Origin: Chionis minor
Taxonomy: Eukaryota > Chordata > Aves > Charadriiformes > Chionididae
Assembly: GCA_013398295.1 (NCBI GenBank)
Contig: VZSF01011137.1
Coordinates: forward strand, 507,716 to 571,715
Reading direction: 5' to 3'
Length of the DNA stretch: 64,000 nt
Part shown: positions 10,448 to 23,040 of the stretch, one piece after another
Layout of the letters: the number at the start of each line of letters is the position of its first letter
Position numbering within the stretch: the first letter of the stretch is position 1
Notes under the pieces: generated by a model
The model's database searches: none
What the model was told of the DNA's origin: nothing
What the model saw: only the letters and a program-made list of their open reading frames with translations
Translations under genes and position numbers: made by a program

Positions 10448-12950
10448 CTGGCTTAAAAAGGAGAAGAAACGTTGACTGGTTAGGGTTTAAAAAGGTATTA
10501 CTTAATAGGAATAACCTGAGTGGGATTTCTGTCAGTACAGCCCAAGGCAGTGGAGGGTTTTGCAGTTTGTGGTCTTGCCAGTGCTTTCTCCTTTGCTCTG
10601 ACACTGGGAGTCCTTTCACGGTTCAGCAAAGTGTCCACTGACCTCTCTGACTCCAAGCCTTTCACCCTAGTGGGGGCACCCCGTACATCCGCAGGGCTCT
10701 GCTGACTTTTTGCCCTACTAAGGTCACTGCTTTGGGTACAACTGCAACCCCTCCCTGTGCGCCTTGCTCTCCATTGCCTCTGACTGGCCAGAGCTAATGC
10801 CCCGAAGGGGGACGATGTGCAGTTGAGTACAGGCTTGGGCATGGCTGAGCACACTCAATGCCGAGCGAACGCTCTCGTTCCTGCAGCAGATGACGTGGAT
10901 GCACCGTTAGAAACAGTGTCGTGTTTGCGTACCAGAAGGGTCAGTGTAGCTGCTTACAGGGCGTTTTGGTGTAACAGCACAGCCTGACCCGCTGCCACAC
11001 AGCCTTGAGGGAGTCTGCAAAACCCCTCGGGCTCCGGTTCCGAGCAGCGGGCTCTGGGGAAGGAGAGCTGGTCATAAGGCCTGCGGGAGGAGGGCACGCG
11101 TCACCACTGGTACCGAGCCGGAGCGGTTGTAGTGACAGCATTAGGAAAGGGTCTTCTAAACTTGGGTGTGGGTGACCTCAGGGGAACCCTTTCCTGTGGT
11201 GGGATGAAGAAGAGAATTCAGTTCCTGGGTTGCCACAGGATGGTTCTTCTCCAAGGGATGCTGTGTAGTCTGCAGCAGAACGGCATGGATTACTTCTTCT
11301 AACCGCTCTTTCACGCTGGTGGGTGACCACCTTGTGTCAGTCACAACTGTTGCACTTCTTTCCCCAAATCTATAGAAACATGAGGTTAAATACTATCTTT
11401 ATTTTTTGTTGTTTTTCAGATCTGTGGATGAGCTGCTATTTAAAAACTAAGATTTTTTTTTAATAGCCCTGAAGTTCCCAGCAGCGTGTTCAGAATTAAA
11501 ATTAATCACGGGTCCTGCGGATAAAATATTGTGTGAACATGTAATTAAAACCAGGCACATATACAGTGGGGCCAGACTGAAGTTGCATGGGCAGTTCTAA
11601 TTCTGGCAATTCTTAATTTTGGAGTGCTTGTCTTAGCAATAAAATGCTGTTTTATTGTAGTTCTTGGATGTAACTGAAAATATACTGGGAGATGAACAAG
11701 CAAAGTAGGAAACAACACTGAAGATAATTACAGGCAGATCTTCATTTCAAGCAGAGAAGTTAATCTTCCTTTGGGCTCTTGGGCCTGTTTTAACAGGGTA
11801 ATTAGCCATAGACCCTGTGGCTTTTGACTCCCAGTCCCAGCTCAAACCTCTGTGTCCTAATAAACGAGGACACCCAGTGCTGTGACTGGGAGACTCTGTC
11901 AGAGGCGCATGTATTATGCATGTCTGAACCACAGGGAAGGCAGCCGGGTTCAGCTGGACCCCGCTGACTGCAAGGACACGTGTCCAGCTGCTTTCGATGA
12001 GGCGAAGGATCACTAAAGCAGTTGAATTCATGTGAACACATGAATTATATCAACCCTCTTTTCCTTCCATTTCCTTTATGTTGTCTTTTGTTCGCAGAAG
12101 TACATAGTCATAGCTGAATCCATACTGGCAGAGCTGTAAAACAAATTAATTTGAATTCTCCTTTAACTTTTTCCACACTTTGTTTTTTGGGCCATCGTAT
12201 TCAGCCCTTCTGTTTACTCTAGTTCAAGGGGCACTGCCAGAGGTGGGTCCCACTTGAATGTCTTTTTGTTACGACTCTGATGCAAATGATTACTTCTGTC
12301 TCCTGTTGAAAAGAGGGTCCTGTCTTCTAGGAGCAGGCCCTTGATGTTTTTTCACTTCTTCCTTTCCTTTCCCTTTTAAGGCTCAAACACCCTTCCAGTA
12401 GAGTCTCCTTCAGAAGACGTTTGGGAGGACGTAATGTCCCTGGCCACCATTCCTGCTGTAGAAAGGGAGTTTATGGATTTGCAGTGGTAGGGAAGAGTTC
12501 TCGCCTCTGGCAGCAGCCTGCTGACCCGTCTCGGGTGATCGAATCCAGCCCGTTTAAAAACAGAACAGGCCTGAAGTTGGAGGGAGACGTGAGTGTAGTG
12601 GTCCTGGGCTGAACTGTGCGGCTAGTGGGGCTGATGGCTCCAGTCTGCGTTGCCAAGCCCTGCAGCATCACTCCGGAAAACATCTATCGGCCTCAGAGGG
12701 CTGGCTTTTTCTCTTTTTCTTTTCAAGAAAACTTACAAAAAGAATGGATAGAGATTAAAAAACCACAAACGCTAAGGATAATTTGTGACATGCATTTCCA
12801 GGCAACTAGAAAGGAAGGCTTTTGCCAGGCTAAAAGATAAACAGCTAATCAAAGTTCTGGGAGTTGAAAGGGAAATCTAACAGGGTAAAAAAAACCCAAG
12901 CACTACTCGCTGCTTCTTACAGAAGTTAACCTTTTTCCAGGTTTAAAGAG
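10448..12950. other. unique sequence, no gene seen
   Basis: Alternating AT-rich (11.35-12.4 kb) and moderately GC-rich (10.6-11.3 kb) DNA. Open frames reach at most about 118 codons and have no recognisable domain. No repeat family was recognised. Confidence 0.4.
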
Positions 12951-12969
12951 TGGTCGGTATTTAACCCTG

Positions 12970-13530
12970 GCTGCTCCGTCCTGTGCAGCCGTTGGCGTGA
13001 GCGCTGCAGAGCTTGCCGCGGCTGTCGGTAGCAGCGGGCTCGAGTGCCGGCCTTGCGCTCCGGGCAGTCTCCTGGAGGGGGGGAAGTCAAGGTTAAAAGC
13101 CTCCCAGTGAGGCTGTTGAAGGAAACCAAAAGCTGCTAGTTCTTTGGGAAGATTATTCCCTTTGGCAAAGTGTGTGTGTTCAATAATCTACAATTCAGCT
13201 TCATTCTGTTTCCAGTTCTCCGACACGCTCGCGGAGCGCTCGCTGGGCTGCTGGTTACCCCCTTCCCTCTTGCCCCGGGCCGGGGTAACACTGCTCCCGG
13301 CCCTGCCCTGCGCCACCTACGGCAGCGCTGTCCCAAAGGGACCAGCAGGATGCAGAACCCACGTTCCACTCACTCTCTGAGGAATTTCTCACCCTGTGCT
13401 GCTCCGACGTGTCGGCGCTCCATGCTGCCGGGAGCACACTTCAGCACACGCTCCCGCCTTCCCCGAAAGCCGGGTTGTACGGCTCCGTCTCTCGCGGCGA
13501 GGCTGCAGCACTGCCAACGGACGGGCACGG
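12970..13530. other. CpG-dense patch
   Basis: Two CpG-dense blocks (about 12985-13080 and 13215-13520) separated by a short AT-rich gap. Several frames of 60-121 codons overlap on both strands here and none looks like a known protein. Confidence 0.4.
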
Positions 13531-14070
13531 TCTAAAGCTCAAAACCACTAAGCTGCTCAGTTTGTCGTGTGCGCGCGTGTCTGTGTGCTATAAATGGAGG
13601 AGGAAGGATTAAAACTTCCCATAGTCTGGAGGTAGCTAAATCTCCTAAATATTGTACGACTGCCTTTTTCATCAATAATTTAAAAAAACCTTGAGCCCGA
13701 AATGACAAAGATCTCCCTTGGACACCTGTAGCTGCAGGCAGAACAGAAAGGTTTTGAGCCAATTGTGGATTTGGTGCTTTGTTGACTGTAAAGGTTGAAG
13801 AACACCTGAGGTCACCGCAGTCACTAAAAGAAAAGAGCAAAGCAGAGTATTGCTGCAGAAAAGGCAAAGTAGGTTTAAACATCCATTACAATTGTATTGA
13901 TAGACGCGAGGGTGCAGAAGATCTGCTGCAGCACAAGTAACGCGACCCTGATTAATACAGGAATGTTCTGAATGTAATTTTATCCTATTTGTGTAATGAG
14001 ATCCCTTAGCCCCTGCTCTCTTAATCGCTGCATTGGGTGAGGAGTCAGGAAGGTAGGACGTGGATTCCTG
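13531..14070. other. unique sequence, no gene seen
   Basis: Mixed composition. A 116-codon minus frame (13532-13882) shows no domain. Nothing else stands out. Confidence 0.4.
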
Positions 14071-14079
14071 TCACCTGGA

Positions 14080-14290
14080 GGTGCCGGCGTTGGTCTGTGT
14101 GCACAGGGTGCCGGCAGGAGGACGGACGGAGCGAGAGGCGCGATGTCATTCCGGCACTGCAGGACTGGCCGCAGCGGGGTGCCCAGCGCTGCCCCATTCC
14201 TGGGTCTGCCCGGCCTGTGCCGGAGCACACAGTGTTATGGCGGCGGCCGGGCACACACCTGGGGCCTCAGCGGCGGCTCGAACCCCCCTC
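14080..14290. other. CpG-dense patch
   Basis: A compact block rich in CCGG, CGGCGG and GCGC words, with sharp edges into AT-rich DNA at about 14350. At least six overlapping frames on both strands are open through it, which is the usual consequence of GC-richness. Confidence 0.4.
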
Positions 14291-16200
14291 CAAACCTCCC
14301 GGAGGCCCCTCATGGGGGCCAGGGAGGGCCCCAGTGCAGCGGTAGGGACTGAAAGGGGAGGATTTCCTTCCACTGAGAGCTTGAAAGATCACCACGAGAA
14401 ACCGGAATCCCAAACGGAATAAACTGAACTGCAGGTGAAAGCTTTGTGGTCGTTCAGATGGAGGGGTTTTTAAAAGTATTTCAAGTTTGTGGGGGTTTTG
14501 GGTGTCTTTGTTCTTTTTAAAAATAATTTTTAGTTTTGCACTAACATCAGAGTGAAAGCATGTTTTGAGCGAGGAAAACAACTCTAGTATTTCAACAATT
14601 TTCAGTGAATTTGGTCTGTTTCTCTGGATGGGAAATGTGTCAAAAGTGACTTTTGTTTGGCAGGAAAAGAATGCTTTAGTCCGTATCTGGTGACTTTTGG
14701 TATGAGACACAGTTGTCCTGCACCTCTTCAAATTCAGTAGAGACTTTCTTCAGCCCTTTTGTTGTTGTCAGGAGGCTGTATTCTTGAATTCTCCCTTTTC
14801 TTCAGAAAAAGAACAGAAGATAGTTCAAATGAAGGAGCAAAAGGGTAGTTTGATTAGTTGGTAAAATGCCCGTGTATGTATGGAAGGACACGTTAATCAC
14901 TTCCTTGCTTTTCACCTGCTACTATTTGGGCCCTCAAACACTATGAATGCAGTCCAGCGCCCACAGAAACTGACAGATTGCTTTCTACAAGATTTAATTG
15001 ACCTTTGTGTTTTGTCCTTTCCTGTCTGACGGGGGTCAGAAATACCTTATTTCTGGTGGCCCCTAACAAGGGAAGGTGCTAAAGCCACCTGGACAGTAGG
15101 GGTCTGTCACCTCTCTTCTCAGAAGAGGCACCACTTGTTGGTGTGCCCCGTCTTCTTCAGTAACACTATTGCCGAGGGCTCGAGAAGCCACCATGAGGAA
15201 CTGAATGAATGCTGGGAAGAGGAAGAAATTACTAAAGGGACAGTACTAGCTAAGGAGACACAGTGGTTTTCCGTTACGAACCTGACCAGATTTCAGTCCT
15301 TACTGGCTCCAGGATGAAAGTATGTGACTTACAAAGCCAGCTCTTCCTTCTCTAACTTGGTTATCATGAGATGCAAACTTAACTTCCATCTGGAATGGGT
15401 TCATGAGTTGGTCCTAAAAATCCTCAGGCTATAAATTCAAGAATCTTTTCCTTTGCATTTCCTCTATTTCTAGAATTTCAAATGAACCTAGTGCTCAAAA
15501 GAGCAGGATATTCAGTTCACAGCTCCAGTCTTCATAATCACAAATTGTTCCTGTAGTACTTCTGGCTAAGTGAACAGAGCGTAAAAGCCTCGTCTCATGA
15601 AATTTTCAGCCCAATTTTATGCTGCTACACAGTCTGGAGCAAAAATTTTTCTTTTCTTGAGTTCTTATCTGAGCTTCGTGGATAACAAAAGCTTTTACTG
15701 ACTACTAACCTGCAAACCTCCAATGTATACGTGAGCAATTCTGTTAAACACCAATGAAATTACTCAGGTGAATAACTCTAAAAGATCAGTCCCTTTAAAG
15801 TGTGCAGGTAAAGTTCTGATGGTTTCTTGGAGATCTGTTTGAACTCAATGGTGCTTCCGAGAGCAGAGGATGGAATCTGGGTTGGACACGATTGACGCTT
15901 TGATGCCACGTGGTGTCTGACTTCTCCCCGGAGCTTCATACAAAGGCTGTAGAAATAGTTGGATCCGCTCGTAGGTGAGCAGGGCGCAGACCCGTGACCC
16001 AGGTTCTTGCTGCACTTGGGGCCGGGGGCCAGTTCAAATGGTTCTTCTCCTCCCGGGACCCGGCCCAAGTCCCGCGAGTCCCTTGGAGCTTACGGAAGAT
16101 GTGCTGTCCGTGGGAAGGTCGGGACTCTGCCAGGGTGTCACCCAGTGTGCCCTGAAGCCAGGGACTGCAACTCGCCCTGCGGGGTTTTCATGTTAGATTA
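14291..16200. other. unique sequence, no gene seen
   Basis: A 154-codon minus frame (14267-14731) begins in AT-rich DNA and runs into the CpG patch without any recognisable domain. The rest is unique. A short GC-richer piece lies at 15960-16190. Confidence 0.4.
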
Positions 16201-16800
16201 AAAAGGAGTATGTTGGAAACTCAAATTGTCAAAACTACCTCTTTAATATACTTTAGATTTGGGCCTGTACTGCTGCTGACGTACCGCCAGCTTTTAAGTA
16301 AATCTATGTTATGTGAGTAGTTGATGCAAATAGCTAGTTCAGGATGAAACACTTTCCTTTCAGCAACATGGCTGGGGATGCAAGTGGTGCATTTCCTTTA
16401 ATGGCTTGTAGCTGCATTATATATTTTGCTTACATTTTAATGTAATTATAGGTACAAATTGTTCACATTTGGTCTTATAAAGCCCTGAAAAGTTATGTGT
16501 CATGAGTCAGCATGTAATTTCCTTCTGCACAAATTGCAGAATTATGCATTGAAGCTAAGTACATTGAATAATGGTAATTTACAATTGAATTCCTATGGAT
16601 TTACATATTACAATCACATTAATGCCAAAGGAATCCACAATATTGTCAAATAGGTTAATAACGGTTACTGTTAGCATAGAGAATACCAGTGGAATTAATA
16701 ATGATTAACCACTTACTTTAAATGTATGCAAAACTATGCAGCTACCTTGAAATTATGAAAATTACAAAAATGTCATGGAAAGTAAAGGCTGGAAAGTGAA
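16200..16800. promoter_or_regulatory. candidate conserved non-coding (enhancer-like) island
   Basis: A sharply bounded AT-rich island of about 600 bp between GC-richer flanks, with stops in all frames. It is dense in ATTA/TAAT cores, has a POU-like ATTATGCAT at 16541-16549, a TGAGTCA AP-1/MAF-type core at 16503-16509, and repeated AATTGT/ACAATT words. This texture is typical of vertebrate conserved non-coding elements near developmental genes. Conservation itself cannot be seen from one sequence, so the call is inference. Confidence 0.3.
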
Positions 16801-17600
16801 TTGAGCATCTCTGTTGCAAAGGGCTGCCCATTCCCAGCTCCGGGCTTTCCCGGGGAGCTGCGCACCTCCAGCAGGGGCCAGGGGGGCCGCGGTTCCCCGG
16901 CTCCTGTGCAGCTGCGGGGGTGTCTCGAGCCTTGCACCCGTCCTGGGGCACAACGGGGACCTGGTCTCGGGGCGCGGGGACGGCCAGCTCCGGTGCTGGC
17001 ATGCGCCTCGTGTCACCGCGGCCACCGCCAGCCCTGGCTGTGTGAGGATGCCTCTGAACGGGGGTGGCGAGCCATGCACCCGCCGGGAATGTGGGAGCCA
17101 CGTTCTGGGGTCTGTGGAGCAGGGAAATACATGGCACCGCAGAGGGACGGCTTGGTGTTTGCGCAGTCATTAACATTTAACTGTCCTTCCTCACAGGCTC
17201 TTACCCCTTGAATTTGTAGGATGTCAAAGATTTCCTGCTTCGGATGAAGCATAGGTTTGATCCTGGCAGACCTGGAAGGTGCTCAGGCTTGATTTTTCTG
17301 GAGCAAATACACGGAGTGTAGTTGAAAGACGTTTCCTTGTCGGCCCGGCTCTGCAGCGGCCATTGTGTCTCACCTGGTCAGACGAGCTGGGGACGACTTG
17401 GCCTCGCGCAGAAGTTTGGAGGGTTTTTTGGTGTGATTTTTGCCTTACATGCCTGCTTGGCCTGAGCTGATGGTGTTGAGCTGTTGGAGGACGTACTCGT
17501 GTTTGGGGCAGAGGAGGGACGGGTTGTGGGAACTGCTGGAGCCCGCGGAGGGGGCTGCCCGCCGCCGCGGGACAGGGAGACGCCACCCGGGCTTTTCAAA
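16801..17600. other. GC-rich block with CpG-dense core, no gene seen
   Basis: CpG-dense at about 16840-17060 and 17340-17590. Overlapping frames of up to 144 codons on both strands have no recognisable domain. No promoter can be assigned. Confidence 0.35.
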
Positions 17601-18229
17601 GGGAGAAGGGAAGGGTGAAGTAAAAGATGGGTTTATTTCTTCCTGCCTCATTCAGGGCAAACAATTGCTGCCTGTTAAAAAGTGTGCTTGATAAGAATGT
17701 CTTGCTGCCAAAGGTGTGTGTGTGAATTAAAAAAATAAAAAAAATTGTGAAATAGGAAAAAGAATTAATCAATGACACCACCTGGTCTCTGAGTAGCCAA
17801 GTGGCTAATAAGCCAGTTCCAAAAAGCAGCTGGCTTGCTTTCCTCACCAGAAAAATAAAAGTCTGCTTAAGCTTTGATTTAGCACAACCTTTTGATGAAC
17901 AGGAACAGTATAAGGAAAAAAATATTCTTCTAGTCAATTTGCACATTTTATGGGGATCTGTCTAGAAGGTGGCTGTTACAGGAAGATAAGGATTCTAATT
18001 TTGTAATTGAGTGCACTCTGAAAAGACAATTAGGAGCTAATGTGATAAGTAATTGTAAATTATAACAGCAGAAGAAACCTATTCACAGTACTCTGTGAAA
18101 ACTGTATTTGTGTATTCAAATGATGCATTTGTACTCTTATTTCCCCTGTGTGTACATTTTATTTAATAAAGTTAGAAAAAGATTTCTGTACAGTTTGGAT
18201 TTAAAAAACAGGAATCCAAAAAGTGCTGG
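17601..18229. other. AT-rich unique sequence
   Basis: Contains a short TG run and an A-rich low-complexity stretch at 17717-17755. A 116-codon minus frame (17596-17946) is AT-driven and has no domain. Confidence 0.4.
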
Positions 18230-18560
18230 AATGCAGATGCATCCCAGGCTCCCGCTAACCTGGGCGCAGTACTGGAGCGGCGCAGGCGGGGTGATAATCT
18301 GGCGGTTCCGCCGCTTGCGAAGCGCTGTGCGGGGATGGTGCCTGGTCCTCCCGGCTGGTGGGTTTTGCAGGATTTGATCCCTCTGTGTCAGGGATAAATG
18401 CCCACGTCAGCGGAGGGCAGCAGGGAGTTTTAGTGCCTCTGGTGCGGCCAGAGAAGGGCGGTGGGGTCCGTCTGGGGGAATCCTGACGGTGCCGGTTACG
18501 GCCGTAGTTCTGAGGCTGCGGAAGCCCCAGGCTGAGGGAAGATGTGCTTCTTGCAGTGCT
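18230..18560. other. GC-rich patch
   Basis: A short GC-rich and moderately CpG-rich block with sharp AT-rich edges. No exon or repeat was recognised. Confidence 0.3.
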
Positions 18561-18599
18561 TTTCGCTTTCTTAGAGCCCTGGATCTAAGGGTCATTCCT

Positions 18600-19560
18600 G
18601 GGTCTGTGTCTATGGTGTTGCTGCCCTCATTTAAAGGAAATCCAGCTTTTTAAAGAATATTTCAATGCTTTATTATGCTGACCTTCATCAGCTTGATGTG
18701 ACTTTATTTTGGGATGAGATTATGTTTTATTTCCTTGGATTTTATTCTAATGTAAGTGTCAATCTGGCTTTCATGGAGTAAAGCCACTGGAATTTTTTAA
18801 AGTTTAGAAATAACAAATGTTTTGACTTCTCTTTCTAAAAGGACACCTAAACCTACACCTTGTTTTCCACATGTAACTGCAGTTAACAGAGTTCTTGTAC
18901 GTAATTTTTAAATCTCTAAAAGTAACCAGATATAGATAGTTTGTTGAAATATCTCTTACCTGATCTTTGTGAGTAAAAACAGTTCCCTAAGATTCTGGTG
19001 GCAGCAATAATTATTCAACTGACAAAAGTGTAATTTTCTTACTTTCCCTTATTAATGCCACAGCCTTTCTCACAAAGTGTTAATAAAAATACTTTTTGAA
19101 GCATCTGATTATGAAACTGCCACAAAAATTAGTAATTTTAGTTATGTAATTGAAAGACTGTGTAAATGGAATGAAATACTTATGCGAATGAGTTCTTAAT
19201 GTTAGATGTAGGAAAGGGCCCAAAAGAAATGATCCCTCTCAATTGGAGGGGGGGAAAAAAAAAAAAGACTAAACTTGCTCTGCAGTTGTCCCATGCTCAC
19301 AGCCAAGTCCTAGTACTGAAGTCTGAAATTCACTTTAGAAAACAAACCCGTTCTTGGGTGGGGAGGAGGGGAAACTGATCAGTTTATTGCTGCTGAAATC
19401 AGCCTTTTGCTTAAATCAATCAAAACTGTCATATTACTTCTCTGGATTTCCCCAGCCTATAGACTCAGAGCTGCTTCAGATAGAGCAGTGCCAATTTAGC
19501 AGGTGCTAAACCTACAGTAATTCTGTGTATCAGCATTTTTCACTCGATAATAAAACTTCA
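18600..19560. promoter_or_regulatory. AT-rich tract, possible conserved non-coding element
   Basis: Unique AT-rich DNA with ATTA-rich words, densest at about 18970-19190, and an A homopolymer at 19255-19266 after a G run. All frames are closed at short intervals. A regulatory role is only a possibility suggested by composition. Confidence 0.18.
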
Positions 19561-22500
19561 GCACTAGTGGAAGCTGCTACTACATGGAGACTTTAGTGCC
19601 ACCATAAAAACAGCATTGCAGGAAAACAGCCTTGAGCTGGGAATGGATGGGCAGTTCCAGAGGGGTAATACCGTACCTCCAGACAGAGCCGACGGCGGAG
19701 CTGAGCGGAATCCCAATGTTGGCCTTCTCTTCGGTTTGGCTGGTAGATGGTGAAGGACCCTGTTGTGGTTTAGTTGAAAATATGCTGCTGTGGTGCAGTT
19801 TGTCACAGAAAGCCAAATTTCCTGGGTCTTGCGTATATAGTTCTCTACTCAAAGCTCACTAAACTGGTATTTACTGGCAGTTTTCTCCAAGCTTGCCTTG
19901 CTTGTCCTCGTGCCTATGGGTTTTCTGTTGGTGAACGTGCACTACAGTGAAAATAAGGTAAAGCAAAACCAGTACAGGAAAGTCTCTTTTGCGAAAAAGA
20001 ATTTGAAGTTACAGGCAGGCTTGAGTAAAAGGAATTGGTAGTTATGAAGGCTTCCAAAATCTGTAAGTATTTACCAAGCTGAGGATTGTTAACCCTGACT
20101 CTGGTTATTTCTTGATCTGTCCTCAAGCTATTTCAAAGGTGACTGATTACACTGCGTGGTGTGGCGGTCGTGTTCCTGCAACTGCTGTGGTGGAGGCTGT
20201 CCGTGCCGATGGGGACTCGGTAGGAACGCTGAACGCCGGGCGTTGCAGGCCACCCTGGGCACCTGGCGAGGGGTAAATGCACATAGTCCAGATGTGCACT
20301 TGGGTTAGATGTGTGCACAGCAGGCACAAAGCCATGGGCATCTCCCAAAGGGCAGCCACACTGAACAACATAAATGTTGCGTTGCTCGAGAAATCAGGTT
20401 TAAGTTTAGATGATTGCTATTGGAGTCTACCTTCTTTATTTCTCTAGAAATGCTCAGATTTTTCTGTTAAATGTCACTGATTCCATCAAATATTAACCTG
20501 ACCTCATGCAACGTCAAATCAAATCAGGCGCTGAGTGGAGATGGCAGTGTCTGTACTCGTAGTTCAGTCAGTATCACTCGCTTCTGTTACTACAGTATAA
20601 TGTCCTGATGAGCTGAGCTGCACTAAAAATGTAGTTTAAAGTTTATTTGGAGTTAGTCTGGCTGCTCTACTCTGAACAATGAGCTAAACGCTTTGGGGTT
20701 TGGCGTGTCCTGTCTATAGATTCCCTGAAGCAGCAGTGGGTTCCCGTGTGGAGGCTGGATTTCAGCGGCTGGGAAGGGAGGAGGCGGCTGTTCAGTGTGT
20801 GGGACGCTCCTGCGCGAGGGCTCCGCTCCGCCGCTCAGTGGCACGGGGCAGGCAGCAACAAACCGCATTCTAGCTCAGAGCACCATCTTCTCTTAAGCTA
20901 CAATTTGGTTCTTGGTTTAAAAACAATAAAAAGTTGGCTGTGCCAAAGCCGGGGATGTGGCTGAGGTGAAGCCTCCAGCCTGCGGCTGCGCTCGGGGACA
21001 TCCCAGCGGCCCCCGTGTCCCCCAGCAGCAGCATCGCAGCACAGCCTGCCCTGCTGGGAGAGGGTCAAGGGCAGCTTTTTTTGACCAGCCATAGGGTTAG
21101 AAAGGAAGGGGTCGTTCTGAAATGAGCTAATGAGCAACCCCTCAGGATGGGATCTATATAAACAACTTTGAAATGGGAAAATCCCTGTTTGTAGGAGTAT
21201 GAACAAACCAACAATTCCTACCTATATCAGGGAGTGTAAGCAAATAAGGACAGCGAGAACAGTATTAGCCCAATGTTTGCTACATAACACTGTTGGATTA
21301 GCTGCTTCAAAAACTGGTTGCTTTTAAGAAACGATGGGGCAGGTTTTGAAACCTTTATCCTCTCTGCAGATAATGAAGGTACAAAATCCACTGCAGGTGA
21401 GCTGAAGGCAGATCTGATTATTACCGTAGTTAGATACTTGGGTCTCCCACTGCTGGCCCTGACCAAAATTCAAGTACTTATATTTTTACTTAGATATCGA
21501 AAGTTCTAGGAATTCAGTATGGAGTCCACATTTGCAATAACAAAGGTCTGGTTGCAGCTGCTTAGAAGGCTTCTGCATGTGCTTGTATGTACGAACCCAT
21601 GGCAGAACTAAGGTTTTAGATGTCCCCTTTAAAAAATGGGGACAGACTTGTGTGTGTTAAATGACTGGTATCGAGTTATTGCGACAAAAATTAGGTGAGT
21701 CTTTTGGTGACAATTACTGAGTAGCAAAGTAGAAGGTAGCAGGGCTCCCCGGCGGCTGAAGGCAGAACAGAAGTGCAGTGGTGCCGTTCTTAGTTGGATC
21801 ATAGTTAGAGGCAACGATGTGAATCAGGGGAATTAATATCTATCAGTCTTGCCTCAACTGGACAGACAATTTAAAAACAAACAAAATTCCAAGATACTGT
21901 TCTTGAACATTACCCAAATTCCTGCTGATGTGGAAATTGCTGTGTGTACCTGAAAGCTGGGGCCATCACCGGCTGCTTTTCTCAGATGCTTTTGGCTAAC
22001 GCTGCTTTATGAACCTCATCAAGGAGCACTTTGCTATTAAAACCTCCCTTGACTGTGGAGTGATTTAATTACATTCAATTAAACATCTCTTGCTCAAAAA
22101 GAAAAAAAAAATCAAGATTTATTTCATTGATGAGAAGAATTGCAAATGTCATCTAAAAACGATGCTGAATCAGATTCCTCTGGGACATTCGTTTCATTCA
22201 GAGGAGCTATCTGGCTTTCAGGCACAGTGTTTATTAGACAATAATAGCTCTGTTATTTCTTTCTCAAGCAGGTAAAAGCCTTCTGGCAATCTTACGCTGC
22301 TGAAATTCCTGTCACGTCCAGAATCTCTTACAGGAAGCTAAAACATCAGTATGAGATTAAGCATTAAAATTTAAAGGGTTTTAGGATTTGTGAGACACTG
22401 CAAACTGGGATTCTTGAGGAAATATATATAATGTATAACGTGCATCTGCACGCATATGTGTATGTGTTCACAAGGAATACATAAATTCTCTTGTGAAAGT

Positions 22501-22680
22501 AAATACAAATATATACATATATGATAAGAAATCATGGTTGGGGGTTGGCAGATTCCCATGTTCTTTTCTATGCTGAAATTCCCAAACCTATTGAACTACC
22601 CAGTTACTATGAAACTTTAGCCTTTCCTACAGAAGCAATTGCTGGTGACTTATTGCTAGGGATGGAAGCGGCACAAATTG
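19561..22680. other. unique sequence, no gene seen
   Basis: Mostly AT-rich with a GC-richer piece at 20740-21060. TA/TG-rich words occur near 22420-22525. Open frames stay near 100 codons or below. No repeat family was recognised. Confidence 0.4.
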
Positions 22681-23040
22681 CCTTCAGCCTCCCTGAGGCC
22701 TCTGAGTCGCCGTTTGCCGGGAGCTGGCGCTGGCTGCGGGACGTGCTGCGGTGGTGGACAGGGGGTAACTCCCCGCTGCCGGTGGCCGCCAGCTGCGTCT
22801 CCCAACTGGAAACAGCCACACCGTGGGCCAAGACCAGCTGCCAACGTGCTCGTTGCCCAAACCAGGAGCTGACGAATGGAGAAGGTGGGGGATTTCTGGC
22901 CACGTTAAGCACTGAGGAGAATTTCAGTCCCCCCACCCCCAACAAAAAGAAAACCACAAACAACCTCAGGACCCAAACAAGTCTTTTTTCCCTTGGAATT
23001 CAAAGGAGGGGTTTATGTTTCTAATGGCTTTAATTTAAAT
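22681..23040. other. short GC-rich patch, 167-codon frame not supported
   Basis: A 167-codon plus frame (22521-23024) passes through a GC-rich core at 22690-22860 and an A/C-rich tract at 22928-22966. It has no domain, no signal peptide and no splice context, and a 118-codon minus frame overlaps it. It is treated as non-coding. Confidence 0.35.

Noticed and set aside
22521..23024. 167-codon plus-strand open frame
   Set aside because: Runs from AT-rich through GC-rich into an A/C-rich tract without consistent codon character or any domain.
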